Below are positions 46,513-58,025 of a stretch of DNA of 64,000 bases, in pieces. A program made the translations under genes and the position numbers. Position 1 is the stretch's first letter; the number at the start of each line of letters is the position of its first letter. The DNA is from Adenanthera pavonina (Eukaryota > Streptophyta > Magnoliopsida > Fabales > Fabaceae). Under the pieces are notes generated by a model that saw only the letters and a list, made by a program, of their open reading frames with translations, was not told the DNA's origin and did no database searches. The DNA is taken from contig JAIVEN010000026.1 in NCBI GenBank assembly GCA_026686845.1, positions 20,000,001 through 20,064,000 on the forward strand. The letters are read 5' to 3'.

Positions 46513-46967
46513 TTGTTAGTAGTTGTAGACTATTCTTAGTGCTGTTATATGAAATTACTTATGTTGGTTTGATTAAAGTTTTATAGTTTTAATTCTCTTC
46601 TTTCATGTACATGCTAAGTTATGGTTCATTTCAGTTATGCTCATGAAGATTTGCAGTCCATAATCATTTCTTCATGTAATTTCGTTTAAAAATTTAGTCT
46701 AAGTAAATGATCTATAATTATAAAATCTTATAAAACTCCTATTGTCTCAAAGCAGGGTATTGATCAAAGTATGAGTAGGGAGGTGACTATTGTTTTGTTG
46801 CATATTTCTCCCCTACAAATCAAATTTTGATGGTGCCAAATCTTGCCATGGCATTTATACCAAATATCCCTATTGAAGATACTCTTTTAAGTTAACTACA
46901 TTGTGGAACCTGTTCTTTGTTGGGATATCCAATCTAATGAATATTGTTTCTTCAAAATTGTGGGTAG

Positions 46968-48436
46968 ACAAGAGGAGGATTGAAGCCATGCTGCAGAGAT
47001 GCTACCTACAAAGGGAAGTTCCAGAATGGAGGTAATACTTCATTTGTAGTTTCTAATATATTAGTTTGCTTCTTCTTCAATTGGACTGAGATAGGTTAGA
47101 GTATGTCATTTTCCATGTGAAGATTAGAGCTAGATTTTGTGATTTATGAAAGTTATGCATATCAGTAAATAAAAATTGAAGTGTCAAGCTATATATTCTA
47201 TTACCTTTTCTCTTATATGATTTGAAGTGTCAGTGCTTGCTTGACCTTGTATCACTTGGAATTCTACTAATAAGCAAAATTGTTACACATATTCTAGCTA
47301 TTGTAATCCACCTGATGATGTTGGAATTCTGATTGTAGTTGTCTTTATCAATGTTTACAGCAATCCCTGCCACTTTATAATTTCCTTAATGCAACTAGTT
47401 TTGCTTTCACCTATGCTACCTTTGGCATAATAATTATGAGTGAGTTTGATGCAAACTATTGCCACTACCAAATGTTCAATTTAATGCAATCTCGAATGAG
47501 TGACATATGGTGTAAGATATGTCTATAACTTGATGCTGCAATGACCTTGAGATAAACCAGAAAAAATTGGATGTACATTATGGTGCTATTTTTTGTTTCT
47601 AGGTGACCAGAGAGAACATGGAATATAATTCATGATGTTTTCTCCTTTCATTTTTACCATTCTGAAATTTCAATTGAAGCTATTATTCTAAATATGCCCA
47701 AAAAACTTATATGTTTAAACTTATATGTAAGGAAAGTATACCTTGGACATTTTAATACCATGGACAATTGCGGAATGTGAATAACTTGATTAAGCAAAAG
47801 TGGTCAAATATACTTAGAGAATGGATGTCTTCTCCCCTTTATTCTTATTTTTGCTCTTAGATAAGCCAAGTGATGTTGGACAAGGCAGTGTATTAACTCA
47901 AATGTAATGTTTCATGACTTTAATTTGTTTCTTGACTTTAAATTTAAGACTTCAAATTTTTCATGGCTTAAATTTTTGTTTCTTGGATATTATCATGATA
48001 CATGCTACCAAAAGACAAAATATTTGTAATTATTCATTCTATCATTCCTTCACTTGCTATTTTGATTGACAAAAATATTGAATGATAAAAAATTTTAATG
48101 TTAAATATGTTCATTAAATATAACTCTTTTTTAAGGTATGGGTATGGAAGGTTGCAATCTATTATGGATGATAAGGACCTAGAGATTCAGGGGGTCATCT
48201 GTCAGGAGTTCAATCTTCCCATAATAATTTTAGCAGTACCTGGACAACTTAGTAGCCAAGTGCGACATGGTGCAAATTCCACAAATGTAGAAGCACTGGG
48301 CAACCAATCTGTGGAAAATGGTGGGAGTGATATGGTACCTGATGGGCTGCATGGTTCTTGTGATGCTAAGAACAAAGCACTATTATATATAGAGTCTTCA
48401 ATATTATATCAATTTATAGATATGCAGAGAAGATAG
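46968..48436 (+). pseudogene. Two exon-like segments of an unrecognised gene
   Basis: Exon 46968-47031 (KRRIEAMLQRCYLQREVPEW) is preceded by GGGTAG and followed by a GTAATA donor. The segment 48136-48436 is preceded by TTTTTTAAG and opens YGYGRLQSIMDDKDLEIQG. Joined, the frame is kept through an arginine codon split 2+1. The second segment runs to TAG at 48436. I do not recognise the family. It could be a downstream part of a disrupted gene or a gene fragment brought by a transposon. The RTE LINE lies just upstream. Confidence 0.35.
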
Positions 48437-48980
48437 GTTGAGTCTGTTAAAATATGCTTTCTGAAGAAAATATTCTAGACTATATTGGTGTTACATGTAT
48501 TATAGGTGGTTGATTTTGTCATGAATAGAAAATATAACCAGTTTTATTCCATTTTTATGCAAGGTGCCAGAACAATTGAGAGATCACGTAAGCAAAATAT
48601 AAAGAATGATAAAATAAAAAGTATTGAATGATGAAAATTAGATATATTGTCGCAAGAAGTCTATTTGCTTAGATGAATATAAAACTGGTATAGATAAAAA
48701 TGTTGCAGGCTCAAAGCCAATTCATCTTGGAGGCATTATAGTACAGAAGCAAAGTACATAAGCGAGTCTATCAACAAGTAGGGGAATTGGATTTGGGTCC
48801 ATAATGAAAAAAATCTTAGAGAATCACGCTACTTTAAGTTTTTCGTTTTAATTAGGGTCAATCCTACAATTATTCTCAGTTATGTGTTTAGCAAGCAATT
48901 TATCCTCTGCTTAAGCAAAAAGAGCAAAATGTGGTGTCTAGCTGCATATGAAGTTTGATAGAACTACCACCACAGACGCA
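48437..48980. other. A/T-rich intergenic DNA
   Basis: No gene or clear repeat is seen up to the gypsy LTR. Confidence 0.5.
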
Positions 48981-49546
48981 TGTCACGAATTTCTCTCGAG
49001 GTTTGACTAGAAGCCTCCAAAATGTTCCAGAGACATCTTGAAGAGGCTTGATTTCTCTTGAACAATGTAGATAATTCTAGAATCTTGTAGATTTGTATTT
49101 CTTTTGTATATTCTAGAGAATTCTATGTAAATATCTAGTGGAAGAATCTAGAGACTCAATGTAGGTCGTTAGATCGAATTGATCTCCACCATCCATTGAG
49201 GAGATGGGAAAGTTCTAGAACCAAGGGGAGGCCTATATATACCCCTTCCCTCTTCATTTGTAACCATCCAAGATTTGAGTTCACTTGAGAATTCTCCCAA
49301 ACTCACTCTTGTGTGTGTGTTCTCTTAAGTGCTCTTGTGTTTTCTAGCTTGCTTGTCTTGCCTACTTGAGGGTTTGGCTGACTTAGCGTGGGATCAAGTG
49401 GGTTGATCAAGCTAAGGCTGGCACGGTTCAAGGAGAGAAAGTTCCAAGACCGTGACATGCAGCTCTCTTAGTATACCTTTTGGTATTCAATCTTAATTAA
49501 TTGCTGTGAATTTGTCTGCTTGTGTGGTCAATTATTCTTCTACTTG
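48981..49546 (+). repeat. Left LTR of the gypsy element
   Basis: 566 bp, starting TGTCACGAATTTC. A TATATATA box lies near 49232 and a GTGTGTGTG run near 49313. Confidence 0.82.
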
Positions 49547-51656
49547 GGCATGTCATATCCCAAGGAACTTTGCGCATAGATGGTAAGAAGCTTCAAGCTA
49601 TCAAAGAGTGGGAGCCTCTAACTCGAGTGGTAGAGTTGAGATCTTTCCTTGGACTAGTTAACTACTATAAGCGGTTCATTAAGGGCTACTCTGTGAGGGC
49701 AGCCCCTCTCACTGAGTTATTAAAGAAGAACAAGCCATGGGAGTGGATTGAGGAATGCTAGAAAGCTTTTAAGGAGCTAAAGATGACAGTTATAGAGGAA
49801 CCTGTGTTGGCTCTCCCGAACTTTAACAAATTTAAGGTGCACACTGATGCCTCTGACATTGCTATAGTAGGGGCCTTGATGCAAGAGAGGCATCATGTTG
49901 CTTTCGAAAGTCGCAAGCTTAATGACACTGAGAGGCTGTACATGGTGTAAGGGAAGGAGATGACGGCCGTGGTATATTGCTTGCGCACTTGGAGGCATTA
50001 CTTGCTAAGGGCACGGTTTGTGATCAAGACCGATAATGTCGCCACCAGTTACTTCCAAAGTCAGAAGAAGCTCACCCCTAAGCCAGCAAGGTGGCAAGAT
50101 TTCTTGGCTGAGTTTGATTATATGATGGAGTATGATCCGAGAACAGTAAATGTTGTAGCTGATGCCTTAACTAGGAAGGCTGAATTGGCAGCTGTAAGTC
50201 AAGCCAATGGACACTTGATCACTAAGATCAAGGAAGACATTACTCAAGACCCCCTAGCCTAGTAGATTGTGGAGTTGGCTAAGGAGGGTAGACTTCTCTA
50301 TACTATGGGGAGAAGACTCTTTGTTCCCAAGTGGGACAACTTAAGGAAGGACTTGATCAAGGAGTGTCATGAATCTAAATGGACTGGTCACCCAGGATAG
50401 AGGCGGACGTTGGCATTGTTGGAAACTGCCTACTATTGGCCTCACATGAGGAATGATGTGGAGGTCTATGTAAAGACTTGTCTTGTATGCCAACATGACA
50501 AGATAGATAATCAACTCCCCATAAGATTGTTAGAGCCGTTGCCTACACCAAGCCAACCATGGGAGAGTGTCTCTATGGATTTCATCTCAACATTACCTAA
50601 GTCCGAGGGGTTTAGTTCCATCATGGTAGTGGTGGATCGATTCTCTAAGTATGGTACTTTCATTCTAGCCCCGACAAACTATATAATAGAGGAAGCGGCT
50701 TGCCTATTCTTCAAAAACGTGGTTAAGTTTTGGGGATTGCCCAAGACTATTATTGGTGATCAAGATCCCCGATTCACGGGTAAGTTATGGACTGAGCTTT
50801 TCAAGCTCTTGGGGATAGACTTGCATTTCTCCACTAGCTTTCACCCTCAGATGGATGGGCAGACAGAATGGGTAAATGCTTTGTTAGAGTGTTATCTCCG
50901 GCATTCTGTGAGTGCCAACCAAAAGGACTAGGCTAAGTTGCTTGATGTGGCCCAATCCTCTTACAACTTACAGAGGAGCGAGTCCATAGGAAAGAGTCCC
51001 TTTGAAGTGGTGACGAGACAACAACCTTTGACTCCCCATGCCCTTACAACCACATATAAGGGAAAGAGTTTAAGGGCCTTCCATATGGTTAAGTCTTGGC
51101 ATGAGCAAGTTGATGAGACTAGATCCTTCCTTGTTAAGGCAGCCAAGAGTATGAAGAAGTTCGTTGACAGGAAGAGTCAAGCAACAGAGTTCCAAGTGGG
51201 AGACATGGTGATTATGAAACTTCTCCAACAATAGTTCAAGGCCTTCAGGAAGGTTCATAAGGGGCTCATCCGAAAATATGAGAGTCCATACAAGGTGTTG
51301 AAGAAAGTTGGGAGGTCTCCTACAAGGTGGATTTACCACCTAACTTGAAGATTCATCTTATCTTCCACGTGAGTATGCTGAAGCCATTCCACAAAGACAA
51401 GGATGATCCTGATTAAGGGATTTCCACAAGAGCGCCACCTATGACAACCAAGTCTTATGATATACAAGTAGAGGAGATACTTGCTTATAGGGTCATGCAT
51501 CAAAGAAGAGTAACACCAAGTACCCAATACTTGGTGAAGTGGAAGGGACTACCAAAGAGTGAGGCAACTTGGGAATCACAAGAATATCTTTGGCAGTTTG
51601 AAGACCACCTACACCAGTATAGGCACGAACCAATGATGAGGACGTCACCGAAATAG
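49522..51656 (+). pseudogene. Gypsy pol remnant: RT end, RNase H, integrase, chromodomain
   Basis: Starts in the RT connection (HVISQGTLRIDGKKLQAI) and passes RSFLGLVNYYKRFI. RNase H has HTDASDIA and RHYLLRARFVIKTD. Then come the integrase zinc region (ETAYYWPHMRNDVEVYV, CLVCQ), DDE core (MDFISTLP, IIGDQDPRFTG, HPQMDGQTEWVN) and the C-terminal chromodomain (STQYLVKWKGLPKSEATWE), which marks chromoviruses. Stops occur near 49759, 49949, 50263, 50398, 50930 and 51234, so it is inactive. Confidence 0.85.
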
Positions 51657-51667
51657 ATGGGGGAGAG

Positions 51668-52233
51668 TGTCACGAAATTTTCCTGAGGTTTGACCAGAAG
51701 CCTCTAGAACATTCCAGAGACATCTTGAAGAGGCTTGATTTCTCTTGAACAATGTAGATAATTCTAGAATCTTGTAGATTTGTATTTCTCTTGTATATTC
51801 TAGAGAATTCTATGTAAATATCTAGTGGAAGAATCTAGAGACTCAATGTAGGCCGTTATATTGAATTGATCTCCACCATCCATTGAGGAGGTGGGAAAGT
51901 TCTAGAACCAAGGGAAGGCCTATATATACCCCCTCCCTTCTCATTTGTAACCATCCAAGATTTGAGTTCACTTGAGAATTCTCCCAAACTCTCTCTTATG
52001 TATGTGTTCTCTTCAGTGCTCTTGTGTTCTCTAGGTTGCTTATCTTGCCTACTTGAGGGTTCGGCTAACTTAGCATGGGATCAAGTAGGTTGATCAAGCT
52101 AAGGTTGGCACGGTTCAAGGAGAGAAAGTTCCAAGACCGTGACATGCAGCTCTCTTAGTATACCTTTTCGTATGTAATCTTAATTAATTGCTGTGAATTT
52201 GTCTACTTGTGTGGTCAATTATTCTTCTACTTG
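51668..52233 (+). repeat. Right LTR of the gypsy element
   Basis: 566 bp, TGTCACGAAATTTTCC, closely similar to the left LTR; TATATATA near 51932. Confidence 0.85.
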
Positions 52234-52873
52234 TAATATTTTAACATAATGCCTAGTAAATCTCTCCCTTTATTCTATTTTATTCTTATTCTATAGTTAT
52301 ATTTTTGCAATGTATACTTATATCAATCTTTGCTTTTGTAGTTCTCCACATCTGGGAATTTTAGATGAAAGGATTCTTTGTTTGATTTTTATTATTATTA
52401 TCATAAATTATAAAGAAAGAGTAATAGTAATACTATAACATAAATGGAGTTTAGTGACTTTTTATTATTTTGTTTTATACTATTATAATTTTAGACATTG
52501 GTGTAATATTGATTACTGCAAGCATAGTTTGTCTAATGTTATGTGTATCTAATTTTATAGTTTCATTATCTTATTTTGTCTAGGATATATTTATGATATT
52601 ATGTAGTTAAGTTTTTTTTTATTTAACTCATTCTATAACGTTAGCAATAGAAAGAAATTAATAAATTACCAATAAAGTTCTGATATAGTTGGTAGATAGT
52701 TGAGTCTCTTAAACATATTATCTTGGATTTGATTTTTGTCCATGTAAATGGAAAAGACGTTGTTAAGAGAGACAAAACTACTTTGATGATATTTACGTTT
52801 TGAAAAGAATAGCCTTGGTAATACTATTTTCATGACTCTTAGCAATCAATTCCTTCTGTTGAGTCTTCTATAT
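52234..52873. other. A/T-rich intergenic DNA
   Basis: No gene is seen. The last five bases, TATAT (52869-52873), are the expected left copy of the target duplication of element C; the right copy is outside the window. Confidence 0.5.
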
Positions 52874-54533
52874 TGTTAGATTAGCTGGCTTCCCAAGAGA
52901 GGGGTGAATTGGGAATATTAAAAATTTTCTGCAAAATATCAAGAAGGTGAAGAAAGCAATATATGATGGTAAAACAGAGTATAACCAAATATCTGTAAAA
53001 ATGGCAGTAAAGAGAAGAAGACTCAGAAATTTATCCTGGTTCGGTCACTCCACTTGACCTACGTCCAGTCCTCAAGTCACCACTTGAGATTTTCCACTAT
53101 TCTGCAAGAATTCAATGGGCTTCTTGCAAATGCCTCAGTACACTGACGTTGCTCTGTTTCTAGAGCTTCACTCAATCACTCTATGCACTCTTACAAAGTG
53201 CTCCCCAATCCCTTGTGATATCCCCTCACAAGAATATCTATCTTCCCTATGAAGATTAGATTGATTACAAGAATTGAACTCTCTTAAATAGAGTGAATAT
53301 GAAAGTTGAAGTACAAATATTGAAGTGTGAGAGTATAAAGCTTTGAGTAAATGATTTGACAGAGTTTCAGTGTATACAAAGTTTAATTTCTTACCCATAA
53401 CTTCAAATGATGTTGTATTTATAGATTTGGGTCTCAACTATACGTTAGAGACGAAATCTATCCGTTGGAGAAGTTATCCAACAGTTACTCTGAAAAACTA
53501 TCCGTTAACCAACCGCATTTAATGCTTCTGACATACTGAAATTCGAATTTCGGTTGGTCAACAGACGAATTTCACAGACACCGAAGGTTAATAGCTTTAA
53601 CGTTGAAAGCCCGAAGTTCGTCTGTCATGAAGTGAAATTCAAATTTTGATATTTGAAAAATGTTTCTTCTTTGTGACATACGAATTTTCAAGTAGAAAGT
53701 TTTTCTGTTAAGTGTGAACAGTATTTTCAATTTGCTACAGTGCCTTCGAAATTCGAATTTTGGAACCCCAAAATTTGTCTGTCAGTAGCAAGCTCAAAAG
53801 GCACAGTAGTTCATTTACTTCGAAGTTGGAATTTCCAAAGGGGCGAAGTTCGTCTGTCAGAGGGACCTCTTTTTAGACTTACTTCAAAATTCAGATTTAC
53901 AAATACTGTCATTCGTATGTCATCATATCAATGTAACAGACTCACAAGCTTAGTTTCTAAAATTCGAATTTTCATGTTCAAAGTTCGTCTGTCAGTGAGC
54001 AATTTTGAAACTCAATCTAATCTTGATTTCAGATGAACTTTGACATTATTTCAGACGAATTTCTTTAGTTTTCATAAGTTACATTTTGTCTGAAATTTGA
54101 ATTTTCAAAACCTAAAGTTCGTCTGTTGCTAAAAGCTTCTTTCAGACATTTATGAAAATTCAAATTTTGCCAAACCAAAATCTGTCTGTCAGAGAAGCAT
54201 CTCTTCAGACTTATTCAGTCTTAACTCAAAATTCGAATTTCCAAAGCCAAAGTTCGAATTTCCAACATGACAGTTCAATATAAACCTTTCAAACTTCGTC
54301 TGTTGGTGGATGTTTTTCAAATATTCCATGATTTAACATAGAATCAAGGTTTCAAAACATCTTTTCACCAAATTAAAGTCTTTTATTCAAATCAAAACAA
54401 TTTTAACCATCTACATGAATCTTTGCACTAATTTCTCCAGGATTTCTTCACTTGAGCTTTTTGTGCACCTTTGATATCTTTATTCCAAGCTCTTGAAGGT
54501 TGGTTTGGAATCCTCAAAACACTTGATTAAACA
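52874..54533 (-). repeat. 3' LTR of element C
   Basis: 1660 bp, TGTTAGATTAGC...GATTAAACA. The TATA region is near 53415. The AACGG box that is intact in the other LTR of C reads AACAG here. The U3 motif array is present. Confidence 0.92.
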
Positions 54534-54547
54534 ATCTCCCCCTTTTT
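54534..54547 (-). other. Polypurine tract of element C
   Basis: AAAAAGGGGGAGAT on the minus strand, adjacent to the LTR. Confidence 0.85.
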
Positions 54548-54841
54548 GATGATGACAAAACAACTTGCAAACTGGATTAGTACTTGGGTTTACTTTAACA
54601 AGCTCCCCCTCAACATATGCATTATATATCAAAAGATATCATATATAGATGATCATGTGAAGAGATTCAAAGAATAATAAGAACAGATCATTGCAACCAA
54701 AGAATTCTTTCATTTAAACACATGTTGATTTACAGAGATCAAATTAATCAAAGTTCTTTTAAATACATAAATCAAATACAGACATAAACAATCAAAACAA
54801 TCATCTGAGACATAACAAGAGAACTCAAGCCTAAATTCTAA

Positions 54842-57027
54842 TCATTTCTTCTTTGGCTTGGTCTTCTTGCTGTAAGTCTTTCCAGATGGCTTTGCAGCAG
54901 ATTTTCCAGTTCTTCCAGTTTGCTTACTCTTCTCCCCCTTTTTGGCATCAGCAAGAAGGTGAACAAAATCAGCCGGAGGAGGGATCTGAGAAACTGTAAT
55001 TGCTTGGAGGGGTACAGGATCAAAAGGCAGACTAGGTTTAGAAAAGGCTCAGAATCCTCATCATCAGAGACCTCAAGTAGCTCTTGCATCTCTTGTCGGG
55101 AAAGAGCTAATTGAGCCCTTTGTTCTTCTGAGAGACCATATTCAGAGAGAGATGAAGAAGCAGGGTCATCTGAACGAAACATTTCTTCAAGCCTTCTTCC
55201 CTGAGCTTGCAAGAGAGCATTGCGAGCAATAGCTTCATAATCAACAACAGGCACAATGCTTTTCTCTTCATTGCTGGCAACCTCCAATATTGATGAAGTG
55301 GAAATGGCTGCCACTAGTCTTTCAACTTGCTCAGATTCTTGAGTGGAAAGAATTGAATCCTGAGCATCTTCTGGAATGGGCTCATGAGGGCCTGTTTCCT
55401 GAGGTCCTTCTTCTTCCAAACCATAGTCCAAGGGTGGACCAGGACTTGGTGTCCTCATTGTACCAGCAGGCTCAGTACCATCTTCATCATCATCATCATG
55501 CTCAGAAGAGGCTAGGTCGAAGGGGCTTGAAGGCTTAGGAGTTGGAGACAGAATAGGCACGGAGAACCCTGGCTGAGGTGGAGCTGATGTGGTAGGAATT
55601 GCACTCCAAATATCTTCATAGGCATCAGCAACAACTTTCATATTTTTGGCCAACTGGTGAATCTGATCTTGCATATGAGCAAATTTGGTATTTTGCTCAT
55701 CCCTGATGCTAAGTATGAGTGTAGACAGGCTGTCATACAACTCAGTGATCTTGGTTGGCTTGGCACGAGAGGATGGAGTAGATGGAATCTGAGTAGGCTT
55801 GGATGGAGATGGGACAGGCAGAGAAGGTTGTGGTGTAGGTCTGGCAGGAGCCTCAGAGGTACCTTCTTGCTGTTGGGAGACACCTTCAACAAAGAAAAGG
55901 TCTTCAGATTTTCCTGCTCCCTTCCCAACCCATCTTCCTTCATTTCTTTCAATTCCCATCCTTTGAAGTTCCTCTTCCTTGAAGATCTCAGTGGGTTTCC
56001 CTTTCCCCTTCTCCAGATGCTGAATTCTAGCATATTGCAGAATTTCGGAAATGATAGCTGCATAGGGGAGTGTGTAGTCTTTCCTTTGATCCTTTTCCTT
56101 GATCATGCGTTGAAGTATGATATGACCCATGTAAATGAGTTTTCCAAGCATGATTGCTGCCATGACATGTGCCTCTGCCCTTGTTATCAGATTGAAGCTG
56201 CCTCCTTTGTTGAATATGATCATAGACACTATGTAGTGTAGGATCCTCACTTGGGCACTGAGGTCTGTGGGCTTCGGCAGGTTTATGGTTGGCCAGTTTT
56301 TCTTTCTTCTGAACAATGTGCTCAGAATTGTGCTCTCCTTGTAGTTCAGAAAGGGGCCACCTTCTTCATCTGTAGCATTTGCCTCATCCATATAACCAAA
56401 GGCAGTGATGTCAATCTTGAGGCCATCTTGCCCTGGGATTTCCAGCACCTCATTAAAGGTCTCATCTGTGAGCCAGATGGTCCTTGATCTCAGATTGACC
56501 TCCCACTTCTTCTTCTTGCTGTTGTACTTCAGGGAGGCATACCATGTCTTGACTACCTCATCATCATACCTCTCCAATATCTCTAATAGATTCTTGTATC
56601 TCAACATCCATATTCCAGCATCAAAATTGTTAGAGACCAAGAAATCTTCCAAGTTCATACAATGAGGCTTGATTACCTTTTTATTTGCAAACTTGGTAGA
56701 GTATTTCTCTTGAATCTGTGGAGTGCTCCATAATGGCAGTGTAGTGAGTTGATATTCTCCAGATTCAGTACTTGAGGAGGAAGTGGAAGCAACATTCTCA
56801 GCAGCAGTAGGAACAGGGACTGAAGGCTTTGCTTTCTTTGAGGAAGAGGGTCCAGCTTTCTTTGATTCTCCCGTTGATGTAGATTTCTGACGTTTGGAGG
56901 GAGTTCCCTTGCTTGATTCGGCCTTTCTCTTAGGTTTTTCACCCTCCTTTGAGGCATATTGGGATTTGACCGATCTCTTTGGACGAGCCTCTCCTTTTCC
57001 AGCTTCAGGATTCTTGACTCTTGCCAT
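54842..57027 (-). pseudogene. ORF3 accessory gene of element C, best preserved copy (one shift near the end)
   Basis: The ATG at 57027 opens about 729 codons. Residues 1-60 are Lys/Arg-rich with NLS-like KRKAE and SKRQKS. Residues 60-95 are Ser/Pro-rich. A folded region covers about 110-340 (FDAGIWMLRYKNLLEILERY, TWYASLKYNSKKKKW, LPYAAIISEILQYARI), like the 'putative plant transposon protein' domain of retroelement-linked plant ORFs. Residues 385-425 are Pro-rich. Residues 425-475 are likely helical or coiled coil (LSTLILSIRDEQN, QIHQLAKNMKVV). Then come acidic/Pro-rich stretches and a basic KKTKPKKK-type tail. A one-base deletion near 55040 shifts the tail so the frame ends at 54838 instead of 54842. 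No membrane segment or signal peptide is seen, so a classical envelope protein is unlikely. Function unknown. Confidence 0.8.
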
Positions 57028-58025
57028 TTTCGGGGATGAATGATTTAGAATGAGGCGGAGAATGGGTTTATAGGGTGCGAAAATCAGTTTAAATGGTGGG
57101 AGTTGAAGATTTTTGGTCAGAATTTAAGAGCATTGATAAGAGGAATTGAACAGACTCAGAGAGGAAAGGAGTAGGGTTGCGTCTGTTCAGAGGAAAATTG
57201 TCGATTTTAACGTAAGTAACTGCCTGACAGATAAATTTTGAGGGGTCAAAATTTGAAGTTTGGGCAGTTAAAAGTTAAACCGTTCAGCAAAGCTTACTGA
57301 CAGATGAATTTTCTTCTGAAAGTTCGTCTGTCAGAGGCTTGGTTCAAGCAACAGAACATGAATAGATGAACTTTGTTCCAACAAAGTTCAAATTTTGAAA
57401 AGTAAACATCAAACAGCAATCAAATCACCAAACAATAGACGAACTATCCATATTAAACTTCATCTTTCAAAGATTCAACAAGAAGAGCATGCTTCAACAG
57501 ATGAATTTTAAGTCAGAAATTCGAATTTCTTTACTTTGTGAAAGTTTTTTAACATTCGTATGTTAAGAGATGAACATTAGTATAATCATCATGTTGGACA
57601 AACATAACTTTGAAATTTTTGTTCTTGAAAATTCGAACTTTCAAGGTCCAACAGATGAATTTTGAGGCATCACCGAGAACTGTTCCAACTTATAACGGGC
57701 CGAAGTTCATCTGTTGGTCATCCAAATTCGAATGTTGACCATGCTGGCTTGTTCAGAAACACAGTTTTTCACAAAAATTTGTCTAACACATAATTAATAT
57801 ATGAATTTCAACTTTAAAAACTTACAGAATGGATCCAGAACCTCAGAATTTTTGCCATTTTCTTCACTTTTTGATTGTTCCATTCTGGTGTGCTCCATTT
57901 TTCAAATTTATTGCCATTGAATCTCATGAAGAGCACCTACAGCTTAAATTAAATACACTCTGATGCTAAAGTTAGAATTAATTTAATGTTGGAAAATCTA
58001 AAAATAGAATTACACATGGATTTAC
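57028..58025 (-). promoter_or_regulatory. Spacer module upstream of ORF3 in element C
   Basis: No gene is seen. TATAAA at 57067-57072 lies 40 bp before the ORF3 start. CCGTT lies near 57281. Repeated GATGAATTT/TTCGAATTT/TTCGTCTG motifs fill the rest. The layout equals that of the inner copy. Confidence 0.5.

Larger units (their letters stand above)
48981..52233 (+). mobile_element. Ty3/gypsy chromovirus, internally deleted
   Basis: Two LTRs of equal length (566 bp) start TGTCACGAA and end CTACTTG. The left LTR is followed directly by RT-proximal sequence, so the PBS, gag, protease and most of RT are missing. A polypurine GATGGGGGAGAG precedes the right LTR. Beyond CTACTTG the right flank continues TAATATTTTAACA, so the true LTR end may lie a few bases further, with the left LTR clipped by the same deletion. 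No target duplication was found. Confidence 0.82.

Noticed and set aside
55657..56241. Plus-strand frames of up to 194 codons opposite ORF3 and pol
   Set aside because: They are antisense shadows of ORF3/pol; the residues show no family pattern and they change between copies.
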